Below, piece by piece: positions 8,280 through 16,265 of a DNA stretch of 64,000 bases. Source of the stretch: CAZHEV01 sp964531335 [NCBI: uncultured bacterium]. Its GTDB lineage: Bacteria; Eisenbacteria; RBG-16-71-46; CAZHEV01. The notes beneath the pieces are model-generated. The model worked only from the letters and a program-made list of their open reading frames with translations, had not been told where the DNA came from and searched no databases. Position numbers and translations under genes: made by a program. Where the stretch lies: NCBI GenBank assembly GCA_964531335.1, contig CAZHEV010000004.1, forward strand, positions 137,616-201,615. Reading direction: 5' to 3'. Within the stretch, counting starts at the first letter, position 1. Every line of letters starts with the position of its first letter.

Positions 8280-9659
8280 ATGGCGGTTGTGCTGATAGTC
8301 GATGACGACGAGTCCTTGAGGGACTCCCTCAGAAAGACGGTCGAGAAGGAAGGCTACGACGTGCGCGAGGCCGAGTCGGGCTACGCCGGGCTGGACAAGG
8401 TAAGGGGAGATCCTCCCGAGGTGGCGCTCGTGGACCTCAAGATGCCCGACATGAGCGGGCTCGATTTCCTGAAGTCCCTCAAGGCGTTGGCGCCCGAGGT
8501 CGAGGCCATTATGATGACCGGCTTCGGCACCATCGAGACGGCCGTGGAGGCGATGAGAGAGGGCGCGTACGACTTCATTACCAAGCCGTTCAAGCGGCAC
8601 GTGATACTCAACACGCTGAGCAAGGCCCTGGAAAAGAGAAGCCTTCTGGCCGAGAACCGCCGGCTTCGCAATCAGCTCGAGATAGCGCACGAGACGCGGT
8701 CGGTAGTGGGAAACAGTAGGGCCATAAGGCAGGTCCTGGACCTGGCCGAGCAGGTCGCTCCTAGCTCCGCCACGGTGCTGATCACGGGAGAGAGCGGAAG
8801 CGGAAAGGAGTGGCTTGCCAACCTGATACACAACACCAGCTCCAGAAGGGGCAAGGCCTTCATCAAGGTCTCGTGCGCGGCGCTTCCGGAGACGCTTCTC
8901 GAGGCGGAGCTCTTCGGATACGAGAGAGGCGCGTTCACAGGGGCGGTCATGAGAAAGGAGGGGCGGTTCGAGCTCGCTCACGGTGGGACGCTGTTCCTGG
9001 ACGAGGTGGGTGAGATAAGCCCGGCCATGCAGGTGAAGCTCTTGCGCGTTCTCCAGACCGGGGAATTCGAAAGGCTGGGCGGTACCCGGACGATCAGGAG
9101 CGACGCCAGGCTGATCGCAGCCACCAACTCCGATCTCAAGAAGGCGATGGCCGAAGGTCGATTCAGGGAGGACCTGTTCTACAGGCTGAACGTGATAACG
9201 ATGACAATGCCGCCGCTCAGGGACAGGCTCGACGACCTTCCCCTGCTGGCCACCCACTTCGCCCAGGTCTTCAGGGAGAAGAACGGCAAGCGAATCAGGG
9301 GCATGTCTAGAGAGGCGATGGAGCTGCTCAAAGGCTATAGCTGGCCGGGCAACGTCCGCGAGCTCGAAAACACCATGGAGCGCGCCGTCGTTCTTGCGAA
9401 GAGCGATCTCATAACGCCTCAGGATCTGCCCGATAACATCACTGATCATCCCAGGCTTCAGTCCGAGATCAAGATCCCGGTCGGCATGCCCCTGGAGGAA
9501 GTCGAGAGGACGGTGATCAAGGAGACCCTCAAGCGCTCCAACGGAGAGAAGGCGACCACGGCGAAGCTTCTGGGCATATCCACCAGGACCATATACAGGA
9601 AGCTGGGCGAAGAGGTACTGAAGAGGGCCCGCGACGCCGGAGGCCCCGAGGGCGAGTAG
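8280..9659 (+). CDS. NtrC-family sigma-54-dependent response regulator
   Basis: A 459-aa protein with three domains. The receiver (1-120) has Asp8-Asp9-Asp10 and phospho-acceptor Asp52. The AAA+ domain (about 138-366) has Walker A GESGSGKE at 170-177 and the sigma-54 contact loop GAFTGA at 217-222. The C-terminal Fis-type helix-turn-helix ends in STRTIYRKL. It activates RNA polymerase holding sigma-54 when phosphorylated, most likely by the kinase encoded just upstream. Target promoters are not evident in this window. The stop is 7 bp from the stop of the convergent receiver gene. Confidence 0.93.
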   Translation: MAVVLIVDDDESLRDSLRKTVEKEGYDVREAESGYAGLDKVRGDPPEVALVDLKMPDMSGLDFLKSLKALAPEVEAIMMTGFGTIETAVEAMREGAYDFITKPFKRHVILNTLSKALEKRSLLAENRRLRNQLEIAHETRSVVGNSRAIRQVLDLAEQVAPSSATVLITGESGSGKEWLANLIHNTSSRRGKAFIKVSCAALPETLLEAELFGYERGAFTGAVMRKEGRFELAHGGTLFLDEVGEISPAMQVKLLRVLQTGEFERLGGTRTIRSDARLIAATNSDLKKAMAEGRFREDLFYRLNVITMTMPPLRDRLDDLPLLATHFAQVFREKNGKRIRGMSREAMELLKGYSWPGNVRELENTMERAVVLAKSDLITPQDLPDNITDHPRLQSEIKIPVGMPLEEVERTVIKETLKRSNGEKATTAKLLGISTRTIYRKLGEEVLKRARDAGGPEGE

Positions 9660-9666
9660 TCGGGAG

Positions 9667-10059
9667 CTAGGCTCTGGAAGGCTCTCCTATCGCCCGTCGC
9701 GCGACAGCGAGAAGCTCCTCCTTCTTCAGAGCCTTGTTCAACGAGAAGACCGTTGAGCCGTTCCTCAATCGGCAGCGCCTGGCCTTGTCCCTCCACGACC
9801 CCAATGCGATTACGGCCGAGCCGGGGCTCAGCTCCCGCGCACGGTCGAAGAAGTCCAACGCGTCGAGGCCGGGCATATCGACGTCCGCGACCAGAAGCAC
9901 GACCTTACGCCTGCCCATCTGCTCGAGAGCCTCCGTGCGCGTGAACGCGCTGAGGACGGGCCTGCCCAGTCGCCGGAAGAGACGGCACAGTGCCTCGTTC
10001 ATAGCGTGGTCGTCGTTCAATACGAGTATGCACTCTCTGTGGTTCGGATACTCGGCCAC
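9667..10059 (-). CDS. stand-alone receiver-domain protein
   Basis: A 130-aa protein with a single receiver domain: acidic pair Asp16-Asp17, phospho-acceptor Asp59 in VADVDMPG, a Ser in ALGSW and a downstream Lys in LNKALKK. The GTG start has AGGGA about 8 nt upstream. There is no output domain, so it may act as a phosphate sink or adaptor for the neighbouring kinase/NtrC pair, with which it converges. Confidence 0.8.
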   Translation of the reverse strand: MAEYPNHRECILVLNDDHAMNEALCRLFRRLGRPVLSAFTRTEALEQMGRRKVVLLVADVDMPGLDALDFFDRARELSPGSAVIALGSWRDKARRCRLRNGSTVFSLNKALKKEELLAVARRAIGEPSRA

Positions 10060-10622
10060 AATGGAATCCCTAAGCGCGCGCCAGGCCGGCTCCTTTGGAA
10101 CCGGCCTGGGGGATGTGTCGGCGCTGGCATCTCCTCAGTTGCGACTTGGAGGTGAGAGGTTCTCTTGGAAAATCTTGAGGCAAGGATACGTATGGGGATC
10201 TGAAGGACGTGCTCCCCTCCACCTTGCCGAGAAGAACGTAGCGCTGATAATTAAAGGAGGCTTCCTTTGAACCTCAAACCCTCTCCTTGGCGTACACTCA
10301 GACCCACTTTTCCGCCCCTCGATCAGCACGCTGTGCACGGCGCACTAGTTCGGGTTCCGGCTCGCATGGAAGCCTCCTGCGCTCTATGTCATTTCACCCG
10401 GATATATTTGCAAGCGCTATGCCGAATGTCGGGCGCGGCGGGCGTTTTTGTACAGAGCATAAGTGTTGTATTTGCAAAGAGTTATAAATCAGTACACATA
10501 CGATCGGCGATCAGAAAATGGCCGGAGGCGCCGCGGATCTGCCACTCTGTCAGAGTTCGTCTCGGCGGGATTGCGGGCCGCGACATTCTGTCAAGGGCCA
10601 GAGGTAGCTCCGGCTTGGCCTG
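10060..10622. other. gene-free, locally AT-richer stretch
   Basis: No gene that I can support. A GC-rich hairpin (9-bp arms at 10081-10089 and 10101-10109) lies in the leader of the receiver gene. AAAGGAGG at 10253-10260 is followed 6 nt later by TTG at 10267. The frame that follows (119 codons) has an atypical composition, so I do not call it. The 10440-10500 part is clearly AT-richer than its surroundings. Confidence 0.5.
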
Positions 10623-10652
10623 TTGAGCCCGGCGCCCGCTCTGGCGTACACT
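10623..10652 (+). promoter_or_regulatory. candidate promoter of the molybdenum-hydroxylase maturation operon
   Basis: TTGAGC at 10623-10628, 18 nt, TACACT at 10647-10652, about 64 nt before the first gene start. Confidence 0.45.
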
Positions 10653-10715
10653 TGGGCCTCCGGCCTCCGGCCGGTGGACCCGCCGTCCCATATACCCTTA
10701 GGTTGGCCTGTTCGG

Positions 10716-11369
10716 ATGTCCTTGGAGTCTCCCATAGCAGGTGTTGTCCTTGCGGCAGGTCGCTCGTTGAGAATGAGGGGGGCGAACAAGCTGCTCCTCA
10801 GCATCGACGGAAGACCGGCCATAGCGAGGGTCTGCTCGGTGGCACTGGAGTCGGGCCTGTCGCCGGTCGTCGTTGTGCTGGGGCACCAGGCGCCCGAGGT
10901 GCGAAAGGCGCTGATGGATGGTGTTGGAGCGCGTGGAGAGGGGCTGCGACTCGTCTTCAATCCGGATTACCGCAAGGGCCGTCTGAGTTCCGTGGCAAGG
11001 GGACTGGCGGAGCTCCCGGCGAGTTCGCGCGCGGCCATGTTCTTGCGCGGCGATCAGCCCTGGTTGGGCCGCGATCTTGTGGAGCGGCTGATCGATACGT
11101 TCAGAAAAAGCGACGCCTCGGTGGCCTATCCGGTATACCGGGGGAGCAAGGGCAGCCCGACGATTTTCGCGCGGCGACACTTTCAACGTCTGCTTGCCCT
11201 TGAAGGGGATAGTGGTACGCTTGACCTCATCGAGACCCTTGGGGCCGGGGCCGCGGTGGTGGAGGTGGATGACAGGCGTTGCCTGATGGGGATAGACACG
11301 CCGGAGGATCTGGGCGAGCTTCTAAGAGACAGCGGCCGGGCGGGCCGCGAAGGTGAGAATTCGGGATGA
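10716..11369 (+). CDS. MocA-type NTP transferase (molybdenum cofactor nucleotidyltransferase family)
   Basis: A 217-aa protein beginning with the nucleotidyltransferase signature VVLAAGRSLRMRGANKLL, followed by the GRP-containing and RGDQP motifs typical of the MobA/MocA-like fold. MocA transfers CMP to molybdopterin for the xanthine-dehydrogenase family; relatives in selenium-dependent hydroxylase loci have the same role. The ATG at 10716 is chosen at the start of conservation; a TTG at 10623 would add 31 unlike residues. Its stop overlaps the XdhC-family gene by 4 nt, showing translational coupling and a common job in enzyme maturation. Confidence 0.85.
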   Translation: MSLESPIAGVVLAAGRSLRMRGANKLLLSIDGRPAIARVCSVALESGLSPVVVVLGHQAPEVRKALMDGVGARGEGLRLVFNPDYRKGRLSSVARGLAELPASSRAAMFLRGDQPWLGRDLVERLIDTFRKSDASVAYPVYRGSKGSPTIFARRHFQRLLALEGDSGTLDLIETLGAGAAVVEVDDRRCLMGIDTPEDLGELLRDSGRAGREGENSG

Positions 11370-12142
11370 CAGAGCTCTTTGAAAGATTGGTGGATTTGCT
11401 GCGGCGCGGAGAGACGGTCGCCATGGCCTGTGTGCTCTCGACGTCCGGCTCGACGCCGGCGTTCAGCGGCGCGCGGATGCTGGTTACCTCGGAGGGTGAG
11501 GTCTATTCGACGATCGGTGGCGGTCCTTTTGAGTCCGCCGTGATGGAGGATGCCCGCAAAGCCATCGAATCTGGAGGAAATTTCGTCAAGGAATACGACC
11601 TCTCTGGAAAAGGCCCCGACAGCGTGGGAATGGCCTGTGGCGGAAGGGCCAAGGTGGCCATAGAAGTATTGAACCCGGTCCAGAGACTCCTGGTCTTCGG
11701 CGCCGGGCACGTCGGCCGCGCGGTGGCTGAAACCGCCGGAGGGCTGGGGTTCGCGGTTTCGGTGATCGACGACAGGAGCGAATACCTGTCGCCTGAGGAT
11801 TTTCCTGCAGGGACCGCTTTGAAGCTTACGACGCCGCAATACGACAGGGACATCCCCGGGGTCGACGCCAACACGTTCGTGGTGATAGCGACGCGGTCAC
11901 ACGAGTCCGATCTGAACGCCCTGAGGGGCGTCATAGACCGCGGAGCCGCATACGTGGGAATGATCGGAAGCCGGGCGAAAGTGAAGAAGATCTTCAGCGC
12001 TTTGGGTGCCGAGGGGGTGCGGACCGAGGCCCTCGAGAAGGTGCACGCTCCCATAGGTCTGAAGATCGGATCGAAGACCCCGAAGGAGATAGCCATCTCC
12101 ATATTGGCGGAGGTGGTAAGAGTGCGCAACGCCGATGGCTAG
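11366..12142 (+). CDS. xdhC: XdhC-family molybdenum hydroxylase maturation protein
   Basis: A 258-aa protein. The N-terminal half carries the XdhC/CoxI motif around STSGSTP and STIGGGPFE. The C-terminal half is a Rossmann domain with VFGAGHVGRAV and the conserved GMIGSRAKV near the end. XdhC binds sulfurated molybdenum cofactor and delivers it to xanthine dehydrogenase or related hydroxylases in the cytoplasm. It starts within the stop of the MocA-like gene (ATGA overlap). No hydroxylase structural gene lies beside it. Confidence 0.9.
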   Translation: MTELFERLVDLLRRGETVAMACVLSTSGSTPAFSGARMLVTSEGEVYSTIGGGPFESAVMEDARKAIESGGNFVKEYDLSGKGPDSVGMACGGRAKVAIEVLNPVQRLLVFGAGHVGRAVAETAGGLGFAVSVIDDRSEYLSPEDFPAGTALKLTTPQYDRDIPGVDANTFVVIATRSHESDLNALRGVIDRGAAYVGMIGSRAKVKKIFSALGAEGVRTEALEKVHAPIGLKIGSKTPKEIAISILAEVVRVRNADG

Positions 12143-12170
12143 GCGGCGCGAGGAGGTATCCACTTAAACG

Positions 12171-13097
12171 ATGAGAAAACCGCTTGTGTTGATCAAGGGC
12201 GGAGGAGATCTTGCCTCCGGCGTGGCGCACGGACTGGTGGTCCGCGGGATGGGAGTGGTAATGACAGAGCGGAGGCGGCCGACGATGGTCAGGCGGTTGG
12301 TCTCCTTCGGAAACGCCGTATACGAGCGCGAGGTCGAGGTCGAGGGAGTCAAAGGGGTGCTCTGCGCTTCGGCCAAAGAGGCGTTCATAGCGGTTCATTC
12401 CGGGAAGGTCGCCGTGGTCGTGGACCCGGCTTGCTCCGGACTCGAGTTCTTCAGGCCGGCAGTGCTTGTAGACGCCAGACTCGCGAAGAACAGCAAGGGA
12501 ACCCGTATGCACCACGCCCCCGTTGTGATAGGCGTGGGGCCGGGCTTCACCGCCGGGAAGGACTGCCACGCGGTGGTGGAGAGCCTGCGCGGTCCGGACC
12601 TGGGGGTCGTCCTGCTCGAGGGCTCCGCGGCTCCCGACACGGGCCGTCCCGCGGAGGTCGAGGGATACAGAGAGGAGCGAGTGTTGAGAGCGCCCGGCGC
12701 GGGCATCTTCGAATCGTCGCTCAATATCGGCGACGACGTGAAAGCCGGCGTCAAGATAGGCGAGGTGAGAGGCGGGGCACAGTCGAAGAAAAGCGGCGAA
12801 GCCGGCGCGCCGGGCCAGGTGACGTCGCGGATCTCGGGCGTCTTGAGGGGGCTGATCCACGATGGCGTGGAGGTGTCCGCGAACCAGAAGATCGGCGATG
12901 TGGATCCGTCGGGCGTCAGGAAGAACTGCTTTGTTATATCAGACAGGGCCCTGATCGTTGGAGACGGCGTCCTCTCCGCCATCCGGAAGCTGGCTCCTGA
13001 GGTGCTCGAGAACGCATGGCCTACACCGCGGCGGGCCGCGAACGTCCAGGGTGGCGGCATAGAACATCTCAGAAGAAGATGGTCCAGGGTGAGTTGA
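12171..13097 (+). CDS. yqeB: YqeB/EF2563-family selenium-dependent molybdenum hydroxylase protein
   Basis: A 308-aa protein that begins LIKGGGDLASGVA, a Rossmann-like start. It contains the family blocks VVVDPACSGLEFF and GVGPGFTAGKDCH, and a C-terminal part resembling a biotinyl-lipoyl-like fold. This family is found with selenium-dependent molybdenum hydroxylases, where it is thought to help insert labile selenium or process the cofactor; its exact reaction is unproven. AGGAGGT lies 13 nt upstream, a long spacing. It is third in the operon after the MocA-like and xdhC genes. Confidence 0.85.
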   Translation: MRKPLVLIKGGGDLASGVAHGLVVRGMGVVMTERRRPTMVRRLVSFGNAVYEREVEVEGVKGVLCASAKEAFIAVHSGKVAVVVDPACSGLEFFRPAVLVDARLAKNSKGTRMHHAPVVIGVGPGFTAGKDCHAVVESLRGPDLGVVLLEGSAAPDTGRPAEVEGYREERVLRAPGAGIFESSLNIGDDVKAGVKIGEVRGGAQSKKSGEAGAPGQVTSRISGVLRGLIHDGVEVSANQKIGDVDPSGVRKNCFVISDRALIVGDGVLSAIRKLAPEVLENAWPTPRRAANVQGGGIEHLRRRWSRVS

Positions 13098-13114
13098 AGG
13101 CGCCTCAAAGGGAG

Positions 13115-13930
13115 CTACGTGCTCTCACGCGACCTGTTTCGTCTCGACATGAAAAGCAGATAGAGCCCTGCCAGCACCATCGCGATGGACACGATCTTGA
13201 GGAGCCCTCCCCACGAGAGGGCGCTGAAGAGAAAGAGGATCGAGATCGCAAGTAGGATTATGGATGGATACTTGGCCCAGTGAAGCCTGTTGGCGTCGTT
13301 GCGAATCACATACAAAAAGCCGAAGGTAGCGGCCAGTCCAAGACAGAATATGAACCCCTGAGAGGAAGGCCCGCCCCAACCGGAGCGCCCCAGAAGCTCC
13401 AGCAGTCCGAGGCTGAATAGAGCACCAGCCGGAATGACGGCCCACCATCTGGACGGCCGCCTGAAGAAGAGCAGAGCGAAGGCCGCGCCTGCGCCCCAAT
13501 ACAGGGACAGAGCGAAGAGGGCTCCACCTATCCTGGTGCCGGAGACAAGGGCGAGGAGCCCGAGCACGCCCAGAAACGCGGCCGGTATGGAAGCCCAGAA
13601 AAACCTGGGCTCTCTTCTGTATAGCAGTACGAAGGGCACCGTGCCGGCCCACAGGAACACGGCCCCAGAGAGATTCCCGGGCACGCTTTCTATCGACTCG
13701 AGAACAGCGACTATTCCCAGGCCGATCAGCGCTCCGGCGGGGATAGCCGCCCACCAGTTGTCGCGGCTTCTGGTATAGACCGCGGCGAAGACAAGGCCCA
13801 GACCCCCAAAGAGCAGCAGGCCCAGGACGGCCCCGCCGAGACCGAAGACCTCCATGTTGGCGGCTAGGATGGCCAGGCCGAGCGCAATCAGCACTATCCC
13901 CAGTATCGCTTCGTATCTCCAGGAAGTCAT
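13115..13930 (-). CDS. multi-pass membrane protein with fourfold internal repeat, unknown function
   Basis: A 271-aa protein, almost entirely hydrophobic, with about 9-10 membrane segments. Four related blocks recur at intervals of roughly 50-65 residues, each marked by a charged loop and then WWAAIPAGAL, FWASIPAAFL, WWAVIPAGAL or HWAKYPSIIL. This indicates duplication of a two-helix hairpin. It ends in a basic tail. I do not recognise the family. AAGGA lies 7 nt before the ATG, and a good promoter lies about 100 nt upstream. It converges with the maturation operon. Confidence 0.75.
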   Translation of the reverse strand: MTSWRYEAILGIVLIALGLAILAANMEVFGLGGAVLGLLLFGGLGLVFAAVYTRSRDNWWAAIPAGALIGLGIVAVLESIESVPGNLSGAVFLWAGTVPFVLLYRREPRFFWASIPAAFLGVLGLLALVSGTRIGGALFALSLYWGAGAAFALLFFRRPSRWWAVIPAGALFSLGLLELLGRSGWGGPSSQGFIFCLGLAATFGFLYVIRNDANRLHWAKYPSIILLAISILFLFSALSWGGLLKIVSIAMVLAGLYLLFMSRRNRSREST

Positions 13931-14030
13931 CTCAAAGTCCTTCGGCGCCCACGGCGGGCGGATACCCGGTCAGGGTCGCCCGGGGTTCCTCGGACGAACA
14001 GGTCCATTGGTCTCCAGAGCGTCTTGACGG

Positions 14031-14060
14031 AGTCTAATGGGGTGGGTCCGTTGGTGTCAA
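14031..14060 (-). promoter_or_regulatory. promoter of the repeat-built membrane protein gene
   Basis: Reverse-strand TTGACA (14060-14055), 18 nt, TAGACT (14036-14031). The start codon at 13930 follows after a leader of about 95 nt. Confidence 0.6.
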
Positions 14061-14087
14061 CGGAAAGGGAATTGAGCGGGCGCGGAG

Positions 14088-14561
14088 ACAAAGAAAAGGC
14101 TCCGATAAGGGCCCCGCTATCCAAGGGCTGTGGCCGCATACCCCTGGGAGCATTCTTTCACCGGGAGCCAACATACTATCGGAGCCGATAATTAAGCCTG
14201 CCGGGAAGGGGACGGGATTCGCTTGCATCCGACTAGTCGGGAGGTTGTCATTGTGGATGTAATCCCCAAGCCCGACAGGCTATCTATTCATGATGTAGGT
14301 CTGGAGAGCGTCGGTCCGCTCATCCACACCTTGATACTTAGCAGAGTCCGTGCCAAACGCTCCACAAAAGGGATAAAACCCCTGACTGCTATCTCCTTAA
14401 TTAACAGTACCTTTCATCTCTCCATCGGGCCCGGAGGACACGATCGGGGCCGGGCGATGGGGGCTCTGTAACCACAATCAGTACAATGCTGGGTGACATT
14501 CCGCAGCAACTTGTTATTTATCAGTGCATAGTCGCCTGATGTCCACCTCTGGTGTCACAGT
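14088..14561 (-). ncRNA. putative non-coding RNA, about 470 nt, no known class recognised
   Basis: This gene-free interval starts just after a near-consensus promoter (TTGACA-17-TATGAT). It ends in a long closing helix: GGCTCCGATA at 14099-14108 pairs perfectly with 14177-14186, and the outgoing strand runs into a U-rich tail (complement of 14088-14098). Internal helices include 14428-14432 with 14447-14451, the palindrome 14229-14240, and a competing helix 14236-14241 with 14271-14276. No long reading frame with a ribosome site is present. I checked for RNase P, tmRNA and SRP signatures and found none. Existence and ends are inferred. Confidence 0.45.
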
Positions 14562-14567
14562 AACAGA

Positions 14568-14596
14568 ATCATAACACGTTGGGTACGCCCTGTCAA
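14568..14596 (-). promoter_or_regulatory. strong sigma-70 promoter reading into a gene-free region
   Basis: Reverse-strand TTGACA (14596-14591), exactly 17 nt, TATGAT (14573-14568). This is among the best matches in the window, yet no gene starts within 600 nt downstream. Confidence 0.65.
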
Positions 14597-14623
14597 GCTT
14601 GAAGATCACGAGAGTCCACCCGC

Positions 14624-14653
14624 GGCTTGCGGGCTCGGCTCCGCGCGCAAGCC
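14624..14653 (-). terminator. hairpin after the second NtrC-type gene
   Basis: Eight-base arms (14624-14631 and 14646-14653) begin 3 nt after the regulator's stop codon. There is no U-run, so it is a weak or factor-assisted terminator at best. Confidence 0.4.
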
Positions 14654-14656
14654 CGA

Positions 14657-16057
14657 TCACCGGCGCTCGGCATTGAGTCCGTATCTCTTCATCTTGGCGT
14701 AGAGGTTCTGCCTGGCGATGCCGGCCCTCCTGGCGGCCGCGCTGATATTGCCGTTCGACTCGCGAAGCAGGTTCGCGATGTATTCCCTCTCGAAATCCTC
14801 CCGCGCCGCGGCCAGGGTCTGTGTGCCTCGAGGCACGGCGGAGGCCCGCTCATCGGCCGATCTCAGATGCGACGGGAGGCTCTCCACGCCTATCGCGTCT
14901 TCGCCTTCGGAGGAGAACGCCAAGGCGCGTTCGATGACGTTTTCCAGCTCGCGGACATTGCCCGGCCAGGCGTAAGACTCGAGTTTCCTCATAGCCTCTT
15001 CGCTCAGCTTCGGGGGCTTACGGTGCATCCTTTCCGCGTGCTTTTTGAGGAAGTGTGCCGACAAAGGGCGCAGATCGCTGATTCTCTGCCTGAGCGGAGG
15101 GATATCGATCTTCAATACGTTTATGCGATAGAAGAGGTCCTCCCGGAAGCGGCCGGTTGCCACCTCCTCGTTCAGGTTCTTGTTCGTGGCCGCGATGATC
15201 CTTGCATCGGTGAACACGGTGTCGACGCCCCCCACGCGCTGGAAGGCCCGCTCCTCCAGGGTGCGCAGCATCTTTGCCTGGAGCTGAAGTGAGGTGTCCG
15301 CTATCTCGTCGAGAAACAATGTCCCGCCGTCTGCCGCCTCGAAGTACCCTTTTGTACGCTTGTATGCTCCGGTGAAAGCGCCCCTCTCATAACCGAAAAG
15401 CGTGCTCTCGAGAAGCGTATCGGCCACCGCGCCGCAGTTCACGGCCAGGAACTTGCCCTTCTTCCTGCGGCAGTTAATGTGGATTATCTTCGCCACGAGC
15501 TCCTTCCCGGTCCCGCTCTCACCGCAGATGAGGACCGAGCTGTCAACCTCCGCTGCCTTGCCGGCCAGGCTCAGGACGTGCTTCATGGGTGCGGTGTCGC
15601 CGACCAGGTAAGGGGACCTCTCGGGCGTCCTGACGGGATACTCCTCGGAACGAGCAGGCCGGCGCCTCTTGCTCATTGTGGATTCCCTCAACTCGCTCAC
15701 GATGACCGATGGATCTTCGATAGGTTTGACATGGTAGTTCCACGCGCCCAGCTTCATCGCTTCAACGGATGAGGTAACGGTGGCGAAGCCCGTCATGACT
15801 ATGGCGGTCGTATTCGGTCGAAGGTTCCTCGTCTCTCTGAGCACCTGGATGCCGTCTATGTCGGGGAGCCGAAGGTCCAGCAGAAGAGCGTCGGGGCTGT
15901 TGCTTATCAGGAACTCGATGGCGTCGCTGCCCCTGGCGACGCTGTCCACTTTGAACCCTTGCCTGGAGAGGTAGTTTGAAAAGAATCCCCTGACATCCAG
16001 GTCGTCATCCACGACCAGAACCCAGATGTCGCCGTTGCCTGTTGCCTTGGCGTCCAT
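14657..16057 (-). CDS. NtrC-family sigma-54-dependent response regulator (second copy)
   Basis: A 466-aa protein. The receiver has Asp17-Asp18-Asp19 and phospho-acceptor Asp61 in LLLDLRLPD. The AAA+ domain carries GESGTGKE and the GAFTGA loop in YERGAFTGAYKR. The C-terminal Fis-type helix-turn-helix is in RRAGIARQNLYAKMK. The ATG at 16057 has GGGAGG 6 nt upstream; a longer frame adds 39 proline-rich residues and is unlikely. It has no adjacent kinase, so it is an orphan regulator here. It has its own promoter directly behind the dipeptidase gene. Confidence 0.92.
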   Translation of the reverse strand: MDAKATGNGDIWVLVVDDDLDVRGFFSNYLSRQGFKVDSVARGSDAIEFLISNSPDALLLDLRLPDIDGIQVLRETRNLRPNTTAIVMTGFATVTSSVEAMKLGAWNYHVKPIEDPSVIVSELRESTMSKRRRPARSEEYPVRTPERSPYLVGDTAPMKHVLSLAGKAAEVDSSVLICGESGTGKELVAKIIHINCRRKKGKFLAVNCGAVADTLLESTLFGYERGAFTGAYKRTKGYFEAADGGTLFLDEIADTSLQLQAKMLRTLEERAFQRVGGVDTVFTDARIIAATNKNLNEEVATGRFREDLFYRINVLKIDIPPLRQRISDLRPLSAHFLKKHAERMHRKPPKLSEEAMRKLESYAWPGNVRELENVIERALAFSSEGEDAIGVESLPSHLRSADERASAVPRGTQTLAAAREDFEREYIANLLRESNGNISAAARRAGIARQNLYAKMKRYGLNAERR

Positions 16058-16222
16058 CGTTGGCCTCCCTGGTGAGTCTGTCTGGCCGAGAGGAAACGTC
16101 GGCCCGAGAGCCGGCGCAAGCCGGCGCCCGGCCGGGACAGGCGGTCCCCGCCGAAGGGACGTTGAGAAGCCCAAGACAGATATGTTATAGCGACTGGGGG
16201 TCGAATCCCTATCTTCTATTCC

Positions 16223-16251
16223 AGTGTAGCGAAGCCGTTACATGGTGTCAA
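16223..16251 (-). promoter_or_regulatory. promoter of the second NtrC-type gene
   Basis: Reverse-strand TTGACA (16251-16246), 17 nt, TACACT (16228-16223). It begins 15 nt after the stop codon of the dipeptidase gene on the same strand. Confidence 0.6.
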
Positions 16252-16265
16252 GTTTTTCTGACAAC

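Noticed and set aside
10267-10626. 119-codon frame with a good ribosome site
   Set aside because: Amino-acid composition is unlike a folded protein and no motif is visible; kept only as a note.
14034-14471. Small frames on both strands in the gene-free region
   Set aside because: None has a ribosome site or recognisable motif, and they lie in the putative non-coding RNA region.
8280-16057. Sigma-54 promoters as targets of the two NtrC proteins
   Set aside because: I looked for TGGCAC-N5-TTGC upstream of genes in this window and found no convincing match.
16192-16215. tRNA- or tmRNA-like T-arm (GTCGAATCCC)
   Set aside because: It lacks the TTC of the T-loop and no acceptor or anticodon arm can be folded around it. 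A promoter fits the adjacent position.
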